Source of the DNA: Streptomyces prasinopilosus
Lineage (GTDB): Bacteria > Actinomycetota > Actinomycetes > Streptomycetales > Streptomycetaceae
NCBI RefSeq assembly: GCF_001419695.1
Contig: NZ_LIRG01000066.1
Location: 1-63,792 of the forward strand
Direction: 5' to 3'
Length of the DNA stretch: 63,792 nt
Each line of letters begins with the position of its first letter. The first letter of the stretch is position 1. A program made the position numbers and the translations under genes. The notes below the pieces were generated by a model. The model ran no database searches. It had not been told where the DNA came from and worked only from the letters and a program-made list of their open reading frames with translations. Below are positions 15,180-23,209 of the stretch, piece after piece.

Positions 15180-15356
15180 TCAGGCAGCGTCGTCGGGTGT
15201 CCACCCGCCGGGCAGTCCGGGGTAGTGCGGTTCCTGGAACGGCTGTGTGGCTGGCGCGGGGATGGGCGGTGGTTCTTCGCGGCCGAGGCGGACGAGGCTG
15301 CCGACGTCGGCGGCGGTGTCGTCGCGTCGCGGTGGCCGCTCGGGGGCTTCCGGCAT
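15180..15356 (-). CDS. Small Pro-rich protein at the end of the late operon
   Basis: This 58-residue protein starts MPEAPERPPRRDDTAADV and ends HYPGLPGGWTPDDAA. It is Pro-rich, with no predicted fold. GGAG lies eight bases before its ATG, and it follows the fibre gene by 14 bases. It is the last late gene before the terminator; function unknown. Confidence 0.55.
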   Translation of the reverse strand: MPEAPERPPRRDDTAADVGSLVRLGREEPPPIPAPATQPFQEPHYPGLPGGWTPDDAA

Positions 15357-15370
15357 GGCGGCAGCTCCTG

Positions 15371-16819
15371 TCAGTCGGTGGTGTTGTTGGTGATGAGCCC
15401 AAGGCTGGCCAGCGCGGTCAGCAGGGACGTCAACGCCGCGTTCCCGCCTCGGGAGCCGGTCACCGTCGGCTTGGTGGTCGCGGTTGCCCCGTAGAAGCCG
15501 AGCGTGCTGCCCAAGTGCCGTAGGGCGAGTGCGATGACCAGGGCGTCGTCCGTGGTCAGTTCGTTCGCGGCGGACCGGCGGAGGTTGGTGTCTCGTGCTG
15601 CACCACCTGGGCCCCACTCGATCCGGTCGGGTGTGACCCGGGCTCGGTCGAATGTTTCCGCGCCGACGTGCAGTCCGAGCAGCGCGTCGCCTACGGCGGC
15701 TGTGTTGATGGTGAGGCTGCCCGACAGGGAGCCGCCCACCTTGTCGAACTTGCCCGTCTCCAACGTGGTGGCCCGGTTCTCCACCGCGGTAGCCCGGTTC
15801 TCCAGGCCGAACTGGCCGCCGACCCTGGTCTGCAGGTCGGTGACGAATCCGTTGAGCGCGTTCCCGTCGCTGGCCGGGTAGGCGCCGATCGCGGCCGGGG
15901 TGACCGGGTCAGTGCCGCCGGTGGCGTGGCTGGCGGCGTGCGTGGTGGGGGTGCGGGCGTCCGTGAGGGTGGGGTCGGTGGAGCGGAGGGCGACGTCAGG
16001 GCTGGCGCCTGCGGAGCCGAGCGGCGGCTGGGGTCCTTGCTCGCCCCGGGGCCCGACGAGCGAGGCCAGCCACTCAGCTTGGGTGCCAGCGAATCCGCCC
16101 GCGACGGCCACCTCATAGGCGGACGCTCCGTCCTCGCCGTCGGTTCCGTTCTGCCCGTCTGTTCCCGAGGTTCCGGGTCCACCAGGCTGCCCGCGGAGTG
16201 AGTCGAGGAAGTCGACCTCCGTGCCGGTGTTTCCGGCGTCCAGCCACAGCTGGTAGGCGGACCGCCCATCAGCACCGGAGGTGCCAGGGGTGCCGTCCTT
16301 GCCGTCAGCACCCCGCAGGGACGCTAGGAAGTCTGTTTCACTCCCCTCGTTCCCCGCGGCCAGCCACGTCTCGTATGCGGACGCCCCGTTCTCGCCGTCG
16401 GTTCCGTCAGTCCCGGGCAGTCCGCGCGGTCCGGGTACGGGTACGTAGTCGGGGGTGTCGGGGTCGAGTTGCTGCAGTTGGTCGAGGTCGACTTCGTCGC
16501 CTGCGCCTTCGAGGGTGAAGTGGAAGACGCGGCTCTGGTTGCCGATGGTGATGATGGCCTGCCACAGCCAGCCGGCCGGGTTGCCTGCAGCCGAGTTGTC
16601 GAGGAGCTCCACCCCAACCGTGCCGTCGGAGTCGATGAGCTGACCGGCGTCGTTGAGGCCGTAGCTGCCCTTGCCGGTCCAGGTGACGGGGACGCCGTCG
16701 AGGACGACGGCGGGCACGTTCGGGGAGAGCCGCACAGTGCCGGAGCTGGCCTTGCCGCCTGCCGGGTTGGCGACGGTGAGGTGCACCCGCGTCGTCGGGG
16801 CGCCGTCAGGGAAGGGCAT
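15371..16819 (-). CDS. Tail fibre protein with collagen-like repeats
   Basis: The 482-residue protein has an N-terminal beta-sandwich (about 1-115: VHLTVANPAGGKASSGTVRL). Then come Gly-rich collagen-like runs interrupted three times by a module of the form SAYExWLxxGNxGSExDFLxSLxG (about 120-260). A linker with short helices leads to a C-terminal receptor-type domain. This is the structure of a trimeric phage side or tip fibre. The ATG at 16819 shares one base with the stop of the upstream gene. It probably helps set host range together with the 19006 and 20971 products. Confidence 0.8.
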   Translation of the reverse strand: MPFPDGAPTTRVHLTVANPAGGKASSGTVRLSPNVPAVVLDGVPVTWTGKGSYGLNDAGQLIDSDGTVGVELLDNSAAGNPAGWLWQAIITIGNQSRVFHFTLEGAGDEVDLDQLQQLDPDTPDYVPVPGPRGLPGTDGTDGENGASAYETWLAAGNEGSETDFLASLRGADGKDGTPGTSGADGRSAYQLWLDAGNTGTEVDFLDSLRGQPGGPGTSGTDGQNGTDGEDGASAYEVAVAGGFAGTQAEWLASLVGPRGEQGPQPPLGSAGASPDVALRSTDPTLTDARTPTTHAASHATGGTDPVTPAAIGAYPASDGNALNGFVTDLQTRVGGQFGLENRATAVENRATTLETGKFDKVGGSLSGSLTINTAAVGDALLGLHVGAETFDRARVTPDRIEWGPGGAARDTNLRRSAANELTTDDALVIALALRHLGSTLGFYGATATTKPTVTGSRGGNAALTSLLTALASLGLITNNTTD

Positions 16820-17184
16820 TACAGGACTCCAGTTCGGTTGAACTCGTCCACCAGAGGGTGCGCCGGCTCCGGCTCCATCTCCGCGCGCTGCATCTGGCGC
16901 AACCACCGGTCCTGACTCCAGGAGAACGCCCGGACCAGTGCTTCCAGGCGGAACATCTTGCCCCTCAGCTGCCCGTTCTCCTCGTCCACCCGGCGCACGG
17001 TCGCTTCAAGGACGGCCAGGTTCGCGGCCTGCTGCGCGGGGGCGGCGTTGGCTCGGGCGGCCGCTTCGGTTGCTGCGGCGGTCGCCCTTGCCGCGTCTCG
17101 TGTGGCGCGGGAGACGAACCAGCCGCCGCCTCCGAGGACACTGCCGGCGGCTCCAATGATTGCCGCCCACTCGCCCACGTTCAT
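16819..17184 (-). CDS. Membrane-anchored coiled-coil protein in the lysis cassette
   Basis: The 121-residue protein has one N-terminal membrane helix (EWAAIIGAAGSVLGGGGWFV) followed by a long Ala/Arg/Glu-rich coiled coil (RATRDAARATAAATEAAARA, then VLEATVRRVDEENGQLRGK). This one-helix-plus-coiled-coil form is seen in phage accessory lysis or holin-like proteins. ATG at 17184 fits the membrane helix; the open frame upstream is a shadow of the next gene. It overlaps its neighbour by four bases. Confidence 0.62.
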   Translation of the reverse strand: MNVGEWAAIIGAAGSVLGGGGWFVSRATRDAARATAAATEAAARANAAPAQQAANLAVLEATVRRVDEENGQLRGKMFRLEALVRAFSWSQDRWLRQMQRAEMEPEPAHPLVDEFNRTGVL

Positions 17185-17624
17185 GGCGCCTTGCCTCTCC
17201 AGGGCGGTCGCGATGCTGGGGGGACCGAGTATTCGGGCACCGTGCTCGCCCACAAGATGACCCCGCAGTGCGAAGTCGCGTACCAGATGGCGACAAAGCC
17301 GCCGCGGGAGTAGTCGCCAGAGAACACGGCGACGGTGTAGGCGATGGCCCACACGGTGGGGGGTAGTAAAGCCGCGAGGAACCCGAACCAGTCCCGGCCG
17401 ACGCGCAGGAGCGCGGAGCCGAGAGTGATGAGTCCGCACACGATCCACAGCCATGACCAGTGACGGAGGCTGCACAGGCCGGTGAGGAGTTCGAGGCCCT
17501 GACCGTCGGGCGGGTCGACGAGGAAGGACACGCCCCAGCAGGTTTTGCCGGTGCCGAGGATCAGCAGGAAGGTGCCGCGGCGGCCCAGAGCCTTGTACAG
17601 CCGCCGGGCCGCACGGCGAGGCAT
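17181..17624 (-). CDS. Multi-spanning membrane protein, lysis cassette
   Basis: This 147-residue protein has a basic N-terminus (MPRRAARRLYKALGRR) and about four hydrophobic segments (FLLILGTGKTCWGVSFLV, LWIVCGLITLGSALL, FLAALLPPTVWAIAYTVAVF, FVAIWYATSHCGVILW). It sits between two other small membrane proteins beside the endolysin gene and could be a holin or antiholin. Start and stop of adjacent genes overlap by one base at 17624, a sign of coupling. Confidence 0.62.
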   Translation of the reverse strand: MPRRAARRLYKALGRRGTFLLILGTGKTCWGVSFLVDPPDGQGLELLTGLCSLRHWSWLWIVCGLITLGSALLRVGRDWFGFLAALLPPTVWAIAYTVAVFSGDYSRGGFVAIWYATSHCGVILWASTVPEYSVPPASRPPWRGKAP

Positions 17625-17995
17625 CAGACCGCCTTGACGAGACTGGACTGCTCGATCCGCAGGGTGGTGATCGGTGCGGTCACCTGCGGGCGGACGATGA
17701 ACAGGGCAACGAGTCCCTCGATCGCGAACATCCACAAGGCCTGCTGCTCAGCGCTCATGTCGCGGCCGAAGGCCAGGAACAGCGCGACAGCGGCGTGCCC
17801 CAGGTTCACGAGCGCGGCGAACGCGGCACCGGTCTTCAGGACAAAGGCTTCGGCGACAGCGACGGCGCAGGACAGGGCCACCATGATGGCGACCTGCATC
17901 TCGGCAGAGACGCCAAGACCGTAGGCGGACCCCAGCTTGAGGGCGACCGCTATGAACGCGAGGATGGTGACCGGCTCTCTGCCGAAGATCTTCAT
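17624..17995 (-). CDS. Putative holin
   Basis: The 123-residue protein has three or four membrane helices (VTILAFIAVALKLGSAYGLG; VAIMVALSCAVAVAEAFVL; FAALVNLGHAAVALFLAFG; ALWMFAIEGLVALFIV) and a charged C-terminus. It lies directly downstream of the endolysin gene in the same operon. Size and place fit a class I holin, which times membrane opening for the amidase. No family signature is decisive; of the three membrane genes here this is the strongest holin candidate. Confidence 0.65.
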   Translation of the reverse strand: MKIFGREPVTILAFIAVALKLGSAYGLGVSAEMQVAIMVALSCAVAVAEAFVLKTGAAFAALVNLGHAAVALFLAFGRDMSAEQQALWMFAIEGLVALFIVRPQVTAPITTLRIEQSSLVKAV

Positions 17996-18019
17996 GGGGA
18001 ATCCGTTCTCTGGTTGAGG

Positions 18020-18970
18020 TCAGGCGACGACGCGGAAGCCGTACTTGTCGCCGAGGCGCTTGAGGGAAGTGCGGCCGGGGATGCCGTCGGCGTCCTTGCC
18101 GGTGTAGCCGAGGCGGCGCTGCCAAGTGGCGTAGGCGGTCACGGTGGTGGTGCCGTAGTGGCCGTCGGAGTACTTCTTGGCCAGGAGTCCCGCGTCGACC
18201 AGGGCGGCCTCCACGGTGCGCACGCCGGAGTAGGTGACCGGGGTGCCCTTTGCGGCCGGGTTCGACTTGGCGGCGGCGACCAGCTGGGACAGGTCGACGG
18301 TGGGCTTGGTCGGCTTCGGCAGAGGCTTGGGAGCGGCGGGCTTCGGCGTGGCTGGCTTCGGGTCGGGCTTGTCGCCCGCGAGGCGTGCGGTGACTCGGGT
18401 GAGGATGTCGTCCCAGTCCATGCCGGGCCCGCGCGGGTCGATCTTCCCGGGCTGCCAGTCGAGATGGCGGAGTGCGGAGCGTGCGCCCCAGCCGTGGTGG
18501 CGGCAGATCGCGGTGATGACGCGACCGATCGCTTCGATCTGCTCCGGCGGCCACGGGTCGACCCCGTCGCCGAGGTTCTCGCACTCGAAGCCGTAGAAGT
18601 GCCGGTTCCCGTCGGTGCTCGCCTCGTTGTCGGTGGGCGGCTTCACCTCGTTGATGACGGCGCGCAGCACGTCCGGGTCACCGAGGCCGGCGTGGTTGGC
18701 GCGGCCGTAGCCCACCAGGTGGACGGTGCCGTCCTTGGCGATGACGCCGTGACAGAGCGGGCCGGGCAGGCCGGGGTAGCCGTCGCGGCACATCCGCACG
18801 GTAGTCGCAGTGCCCCGGGTGACAGTGTGATGGATCATCACGCCGTGCACTTCGCCCCAGGGGCCCTTGCTGTTGCGGTTGTGGTCGCGCCAGTCACCGA
18901 CTTCGAGGACGGTGATGCCCTCGGCTCTGAAGAGTGCGGCGAAGGTGGCGGCGGGCATGGGTGGTGCCAT
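18020..18970 (-). CDS. Endolysin: N-acetylmuramoyl-L-alanine amidase with C-terminal binding domain
   Basis: The 316-residue enzyme cleaves the amide between MurNAc and L-Ala of peptidoglycan to lyse the host. The N-terminal amidase_2/PGRP domain (about 10-195) shows the zinc ligands in VMIHHTVTRG and in RHLDWQPGKIDPRGPG, and the segment FYGFECENLGDG. A Pro/Lys-rich linker (KPDPKPATPKPAAPKPLPKP) joins a C-terminal peptidoglycan-binding domain (YGTTTVTAYATWQRRLGYTG). ATG at 18970 is preceded by GGAG at six bases. There is no signal peptide, so release depends on the holin. Confidence 0.88.
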   Translation of the reverse strand: MAPPMPAATFAALFRAEGITVLEVGDWRDHNRNSKGPWGEVHGVMIHHTVTRGTATTVRMCRDGYPGLPGPLCHGVIAKDGTVHLVGYGRANHAGLGDPDVLRAVINEVKPPTDNEASTDGNRHFYGFECENLGDGVDPWPPEQIEAIGRVITAICRHHGWGARSALRHLDWQPGKIDPRGPGMDWDDILTRVTARLAGDKPDPKPATPKPAAPKPLPKPTKPTVDLSQLVAAAKSNPAAKGTPVTYSGVRTVEAALVDAGLLAKKYSDGHYGTTTVTAYATWQRRLGYTGKDADGIPGRTSLKRLGDKYGFRVVA

Positions 18971-19005
18971 CGGAACTCCAGGCGGGAGGCGCTTGGGGGC
19001 GCGGG

Positions 19006-19593
19006 CTAGGTGGTGCGGAGGAAGGTGACGTGCAGGCGGAGGTTCGTGCCGCCATCGATGTCGTCGGTGGCGGTGCGGAGGGTGACGATGCCGTCGGTGC
19101 CGATGACGAATCCGCCGTGGACGATGCCGTTGTCGAAGCAGCCGGTGATGGTGCTGTGGGTGGGCCGCCATGCTGAGGGGACGGTCGCGCACACGGTGTC
19201 GGCGATGTTGCCGCTGCTGGCGGTGATCTTGCCGCCGGTGCGGGCCAGGTATAGGTCGATGCTGGTGACGCGGCCCTGCCGGTGCCCGAAGAAGTCGAGG
19301 ACGGAGAAGCCGGCTCCTGCGGACAGGCCGGTGGTGCTGCTGGCCAGTGACGGTTCCGGGGTCACCCAGCTGCTGCCGTTGTAGATGTCGAGCCGGTTGA
19401 CGTCGTTCAGCCACGTCGCCATGCCCTCGACCGGGTCCTTGAGGGTGGCGCCCCGCTGTGACGCGGACGCGAACCTCATCACCGTGCGGGGGATGATCCC
19501 GTCGGCGAGTGCCTGCGCGGCGTCGGGGATCGACGGCGGGTCCGTCATCTGCCAGACCTGGACGTTCTGGCCGTACTTGTCGGGCGCGGTCAC
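19006..19593 (-). CDS. Tail fibre or baseplate-associated protein
   Basis: The 195-residue protein begins with GTG and an N-terminal segment QNVQVWQMTDPPSIPDAAQA that resembles the virion-anchoring ends of actinophage tail fibres. The C-terminal half is beta-rich (VLDFFGHRQGRVTSIDLYLA, FVIGTDGIVTLR). It stands between the tail-tip genes and the endolysin. The role in receptor contact is inferred from position. Confidence 0.62.
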   Translation of the reverse strand: MTAPDKYGQNVQVWQMTDPPSIPDAAQALADGIIPRTVMRFASASQRGATLKDPVEGMATWLNDVNRLDIYNGSSWVTPEPSLASSTTGLSAGAGFSVLDFFGHRQGRVTSIDLYLARTGGKITASSGNIADTVCATVPSAWRPTHSTITGCFDNGIVHGGFVIGTDGIVTLRTATDDIDGGTNLRLHVTFLRTT

Positions 19594-19606
19594 GGGCCCC
19601 CCTTTC

Positions 19607-19876
19607 TCAGGTGGCGAGCTTGCCGAGGACGGCCCAGTTGCCGTCGCCGAAGTCAGCGAGAACCACGAGGTCCCCGACAGCCGGGGTGGTGTAGGAGGTG
19701 AGGCGGCGGACCTCCACGTCGCCGTCGACCTCGACCAGGCCGGCGCCGGGAATCGCGGTGACGGTGGCGAGCATCAGGCGGGATCCGCGGACGCTGGTCG
19801 TGTTCTCTCCGGTGCGCTGTGCTTGCCGTTTCAGGGCGGCAGCGAGGTTGCGGTTCACGGAGTGCCCGGATTTCAC
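19607..19876 (-). CDS. Small minor tail protein
   Basis: The 89-residue protein begins VKSGHSVNRNLAAALKRQAQ and ends AVGDLVVLADFGDGNWAVLG, an OB- or SH3-like beta-barrel pattern common in small phage tail-tip proteins. GTG at 19876 follows GGAGG and overlaps the preceding stop as GTGA. Its tight coupling to the tail-hub gene suggests it joins the same complex. Confidence 0.65.
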   Translation of the reverse strand: MKSGHSVNRNLAAALKRQAQRTGENTTSVRGSRLMLATVTAIPGAGLVEVDGDVEVRRLTSYTTPAVGDLVVLADFGDGNWAVLGKLAT

Positions 19877-20967
19877 GAGTCCTCCCTCGCCGAGATGGTG
19901 CTGATCGGGAAGTCGCCGCCCAGGTCCAGCGGTACGGAGAAGCTCGCGACTTGGTGGAGTTCGCGGGTGCCGTCCTCGTGTGTCACCCGGATGACGTCGC
20001 CCGGCTCCAGGGCTGGGTTGGGCAGGCTGGAGATGTCGCCGCTGGCGTTCGGGGCTCGCGCTTCCGCGAGCTTCAGGCGGGCGGCCCGCTGGCAGGCCGC
20101 TGTGGAGTTCAGCGTCGACGAGCTGTAGAACGTGGGCCGTCTGCCGTAGGGGCCTGACCAGTACGTCGGCGAGCCCGGGTCGTTGTCGACGACGAGCGCG
20201 GACACGGGCGGTATGCCGTCGGAGGCGTTCTCGCCGCGGGCGTGGACTCCGTTGTGGACGCCGTCGCTGGTCATGGCCCGGTTTCCGGAGATGTACACGC
20301 CGCCCTCGACCGCTTCGACCGCCCATATGGGCTCGGTGGTGAGCGGGTCGGGCAGCGTGCTGATGACGAACACGCCGTCGGCGTTGGCGTACACCTCGGC
20401 TCCGGCTGCGGCGGCGATCTCCTGGCAGCCGGCCCACGGGTCCGCTTCGAGATCGAACCAGCGGCTCCCGATGGTGACGTCGGTGATGAGGGGGAGGACG
20501 TCGGCGTCGGGGATGCTGCGGCGGATGATCGCCGCTATGGCGGAGACTGCCGTGCCGGATGCCCGGTAGCGGGTGGTGAATTTGTCGTCCGCGATGACCA
20601 CCTCGAGGCCTTTGCCTTGCAGGGTGACCGGGCCTTCGGAGACGTCGCCGTCCGCCGAGTCCAGCCGGAACACTCCGAGCGGCACCAGTTCGGTGTCGTC
20701 GGGGCGCCCGTATTCGACGCCGCGGGAGATCCGAAGCCGGGCCCCGTACACGGCGAGCTGGTCGGATGGTGTGCGCGGGATCAGCGCCGGGTCGGGGATG
20801 GTGACGCTGCAGGTGCGGCGGATCGCCTGGGCTCGGTCGACGGTGACGCTGCCGCCCGTGTGCTCGAGGTCGATGACGTCACCCGTCGTCAGAAAGAGCT
20901 GCACCTTCGTGATCGGGGTGTGGCTCTCTGCGAGGCGGGCCAGGAACCTGTCGGACACCGGGTACAT
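19873..20967 (-). CDS. Tail-tip hub protein (DUF5047-like)
   Basis: The 364-residue protein begins MYPVSDRFLARLAESHTPIT and has the segments VQLFLTTGDVIDLEHTGGSV, RRTCSVTIPDPALIPRTPSD and VPLGVFRLDSADGDVSEGPV. This is the pattern of DUF5047 minor tail proteins of Streptomyces phages, related to tail-hub (gp27-like) folds. It should form the ring that closes the tail tube and carries fibres. Neighbours are the CBM-rich minor tail protein upstream and the small barrel protein downstream. Confidence 0.8.
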   Translation of the reverse strand: MYPVSDRFLARLAESHTPITKVQLFLTTGDVIDLEHTGGSVTVDRAQAIRRTCSVTIPDPALIPRTPSDQLAVYGARLRISRGVEYGRPDDTELVPLGVFRLDSADGDVSEGPVTLQGKGLEVVIADDKFTTRYRASGTAVSAIAAIIRRSIPDADVLPLITDVTIGSRWFDLEADPWAGCQEIAAAAGAEVYANADGVFVISTLPDPLTTEPIWAVEAVEGGVYISGNRAMTSDGVHNGVHARGENASDGIPPVSALVVDNDPGSPTYWSGPYGRRPTFYSSSTLNSTAACQRAARLKLAEARAPNASGDISSLPNPALEPGDVIRVTHEDGTRELHQVASFSVPLDLGGDFPISTISAREDS

Positions 20968-20970
20968 CGA

Positions 20971-23199
20971 TCACCTCCGGCGGTCGAGCAGGAGATCCTC
21001 GCTGGTGGCGTACACGTCCAGCAGGTCCGCGCACGTCGCGAACTCCGTCACGACGTCCTGGCAGGTGCGCCCGCCGGAACCGTTGATGCCGACGGTGGCC
21101 GGCATGTCCTGCTCGACGAGCGGCAGCGTCCAGGCCCGCCACTGCTCCTGTGCGAGCTGCCCGACCCGGTTCTCGTTGACCTGGGCGACGGCGACGTACA
21201 TGTCGGTGACGCCCATGCCGGGCACGGCCTGCCACAGCAGCGTGTTGCCGGAGTCGAGGAGCAGGTGCAGGGCCTGCCGTTCCTCGTCGGTGCGGGTCCA
21301 GATCGCGAGGTCCCCCTCGCGACCCTGCCTCTTGCCGGAGAGGACGACTTTGTTGCGGCGGCCTCGGACCACGACCGCTGTCTGCTCGATGGGCCGCTGC
21401 CAGTCCGGCGCCTGCTGCACCACCACCTTGCAAGCGCGCTGCGGATTCCCTGGGTCCTTCAACCATGCGGTGTTGATGTCGTCGAGGGTGAGCTGGACGG
21501 TGTCCGAAGAGCGTGTCGCCCGGCCGCCTCCCGCGTCGTAGAGCTCAACGTGGTAGGCGATCGGGACGCCCATGGGTGCTTCGTGGTCTTCGATGATGAG
21601 GAGGTCGGACGTGATCGGTTGCCGGTCGATGAGTCCGGCCGTGCCGCGGACCAGGGTGCGGGAGCCGTCCGCTCCGACCCGGTACACGGTGATCGTGTAG
21701 TCCGGTGGCAGTTCCCGCAGGGTCAGTGTGATGTAGCCGCGGCTTGAGTCGGCGGTGACCGCGGTGAGCGGCAGCACTTCCCACAGGGCGACCCGGTCGA
21801 CGTGGAGGACGCTGCCCGCGGTGGATGCGGTCGGCACGATCTCGATCGACGCCTGTGTCGCTCCTGCCGGCGCGGTCTGGTCGGACTGGAGGAGGTACCA
21901 GCTGCTGCCGGGCAGGTTGTAGGTGATGCCCGTGCTGGCGCCGAGGCTGGCGTCTGCGGCGTCGTACCAGCGGAGCCGGATCGTGGCGGTCGCCCACGTT
22001 CCGGCCGCCGGGTGCGCGATGGCGTGGGCCCTCCAGTTGACGCCCTCGGTGACCGGGAAGCGCGCCGAGCGGATGGTTGACGAGCTGGCGGTCGACGAGG
22101 TGATGGCGAGCGAGTAGGAGCCTTCGTAGGCGGAGGCCCCCCACGGTGCGGTGCGGGCGATCGTCGCCACACCTGAGGCGACCGTCCAGCCGGCGGCGCC
22201 CTGCTCGAAGCTGGCGTCGGCGTAGGGGATGACGGTGCCCGCCTGCAGCACTGGTGCTGCCACGACGACGATCGTCTCGAGGCGGAGTACCTGCCCGGCC
22301 GATGCTCCGTCGAGGCCGGCGGCGAGGGAGCAGGTCGCGGCGCCTGCCGGGGCTGTGGCGGAGACGCGCTGCCGGTACATGCCGGTCGCCGGAGTCGGCG
22401 GTGCCAGCGTCGACCGGGTGGCGGCGATCTGGTTGCCGTTGGCGTCGTAGAAGCGCAGCTCAATCCACGCCGTGGATGCGACGGTCGGCGGCTGCATGTA
22501 CGCGTAGGCCAGGTACTCGCGGCCCGGGGTGACGGTAGGCCGGTCCACGGCGAGGATGCTGGCGTTGCCTGCGGCGACCGCGGTCATCGACAGCGTGTGG
22601 CCGCCCGCGGTGTAGTTGGTGACGGACCAGCTCATCACCGGAACCTGGCGGGAGATGGTGGCGTTGACGACGGCAGTCCAGCCCGAGGTGTCCACCTCGG
22701 ATGATTCCGTGTTGAAGGGGAGCAGGTTACCGAGCGTGCGAAGCGGCGCCCCGAAGTAGACGTTCTCCCAAAAGTGGGAGACCGTCGCCCCGCCTTCTGT
22801 CGAGGAGAGCAGCACCTGGGCCTGCGTCGCGCCCACGGGTGCCGCGCCGGCCACGGATACGCGGTGCCAGCCCACCGAGGCCGTCATCGTGGTCAGTGAC
22901 CAGGTGATGGAGACCTCGACTCCCCGCCAGTTGAGCCAGCGAATCCCGATCCGTTCGGTGCTCGCTCCGGCCGCGTCTGCGAAGGCGTAGTACACGCCAC
23001 CGGCGGTGACCGGGTAGGAGGAGACGGTGCGGGCCTGCATCTCTCCCGCTGCCACCGATCGGACGGACAGGCAGCCGTCTCCGCCGGTCCGGCCGCCTGT
23101 CCCCTTCGCGATGACGCAGTTGAGTTTGCTCGTCCACCCGGAAGTGTTCGGGTCGATGGTCTCGGTGGTCGGGCTGAGGAGGTTCCCAGGGATCGGCAT
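20971..23199 (-). CDS. Minor tail protein with three carbohydrate-binding-like modules
   Basis: In the 742-residue protein, three related jelly-roll modules of about 160-170 residues span roughly 5-500. Each opens with a SGWT or AAGWTV type turn, has a YYAFADA, YLAYAYM or WRAHAIA strand and a RWLNWRG, RFYDANG or RWYDAAD loop, and ends with an ATQAQVLL or ATQASIEI strand. These resemble CBM4/9-type sugar-binding domains. A fibronectin-like section (about 505-600) and a distal-tail-like C-terminus follow. It probably binds cell-wall glycans at adsorption. ATG at 23199 is preceded by GAGGAGG. Confidence 0.75.
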   Translation of the reverse strand: MPIPGNLLSPTTETIDPNTSGWTSKLNCVIAKGTGGRTGGDGCLSVRSVAAGEMQARTVSSYPVTAGGVYYAFADAAGASTERIGIRWLNWRGVEVSITWSLTTMTASVGWHRVSVAGAAPVGATQAQVLLSSTEGGATVSHFWENVYFGAPLRTLGNLLPFNTESSEVDTSGWTAVVNATISRQVPVMSWSVTNYTAGGHTLSMTAVAAGNASILAVDRPTVTPGREYLAYAYMQPPTVASTAWIELRFYDANGNQIAATRSTLAPPTPATGMYRQRVSATAPAGAATCSLAAGLDGASAGQVLRLETIVVVAAPVLQAGTVIPYADASFEQGAAGWTVASGVATIARTAPWGASAYEGSYSLAITSSTASSSTIRSARFPVTEGVNWRAHAIAHPAAGTWATATIRLRWYDAADASLGASTGITYNLPGSSWYLLQSDQTAPAGATQASIEIVPTASTAGSVLHVDRVALWEVLPLTAVTADSSRGYITLTLRELPPDYTITVYRVGADGSRTLVRGTAGLIDRQPITSDLLIIEDHEAPMGVPIAYHVELYDAGGGRATRSSDTVQLTLDDINTAWLKDPGNPQRACKVVVQQAPDWQRPIEQTAVVVRGRRNKVVLSGKRQGREGDLAIWTRTDEERQALHLLLDSGNTLLWQAVPGMGVTDMYVAVAQVNENRVGQLAQEQWRAWTLPLVEQDMPATVGINGSGGRTCQDVVTEFATCADLLDVYATSEDLLLDRRR

Positions 23200-23209
23200 A
23201 GAGACCTCC

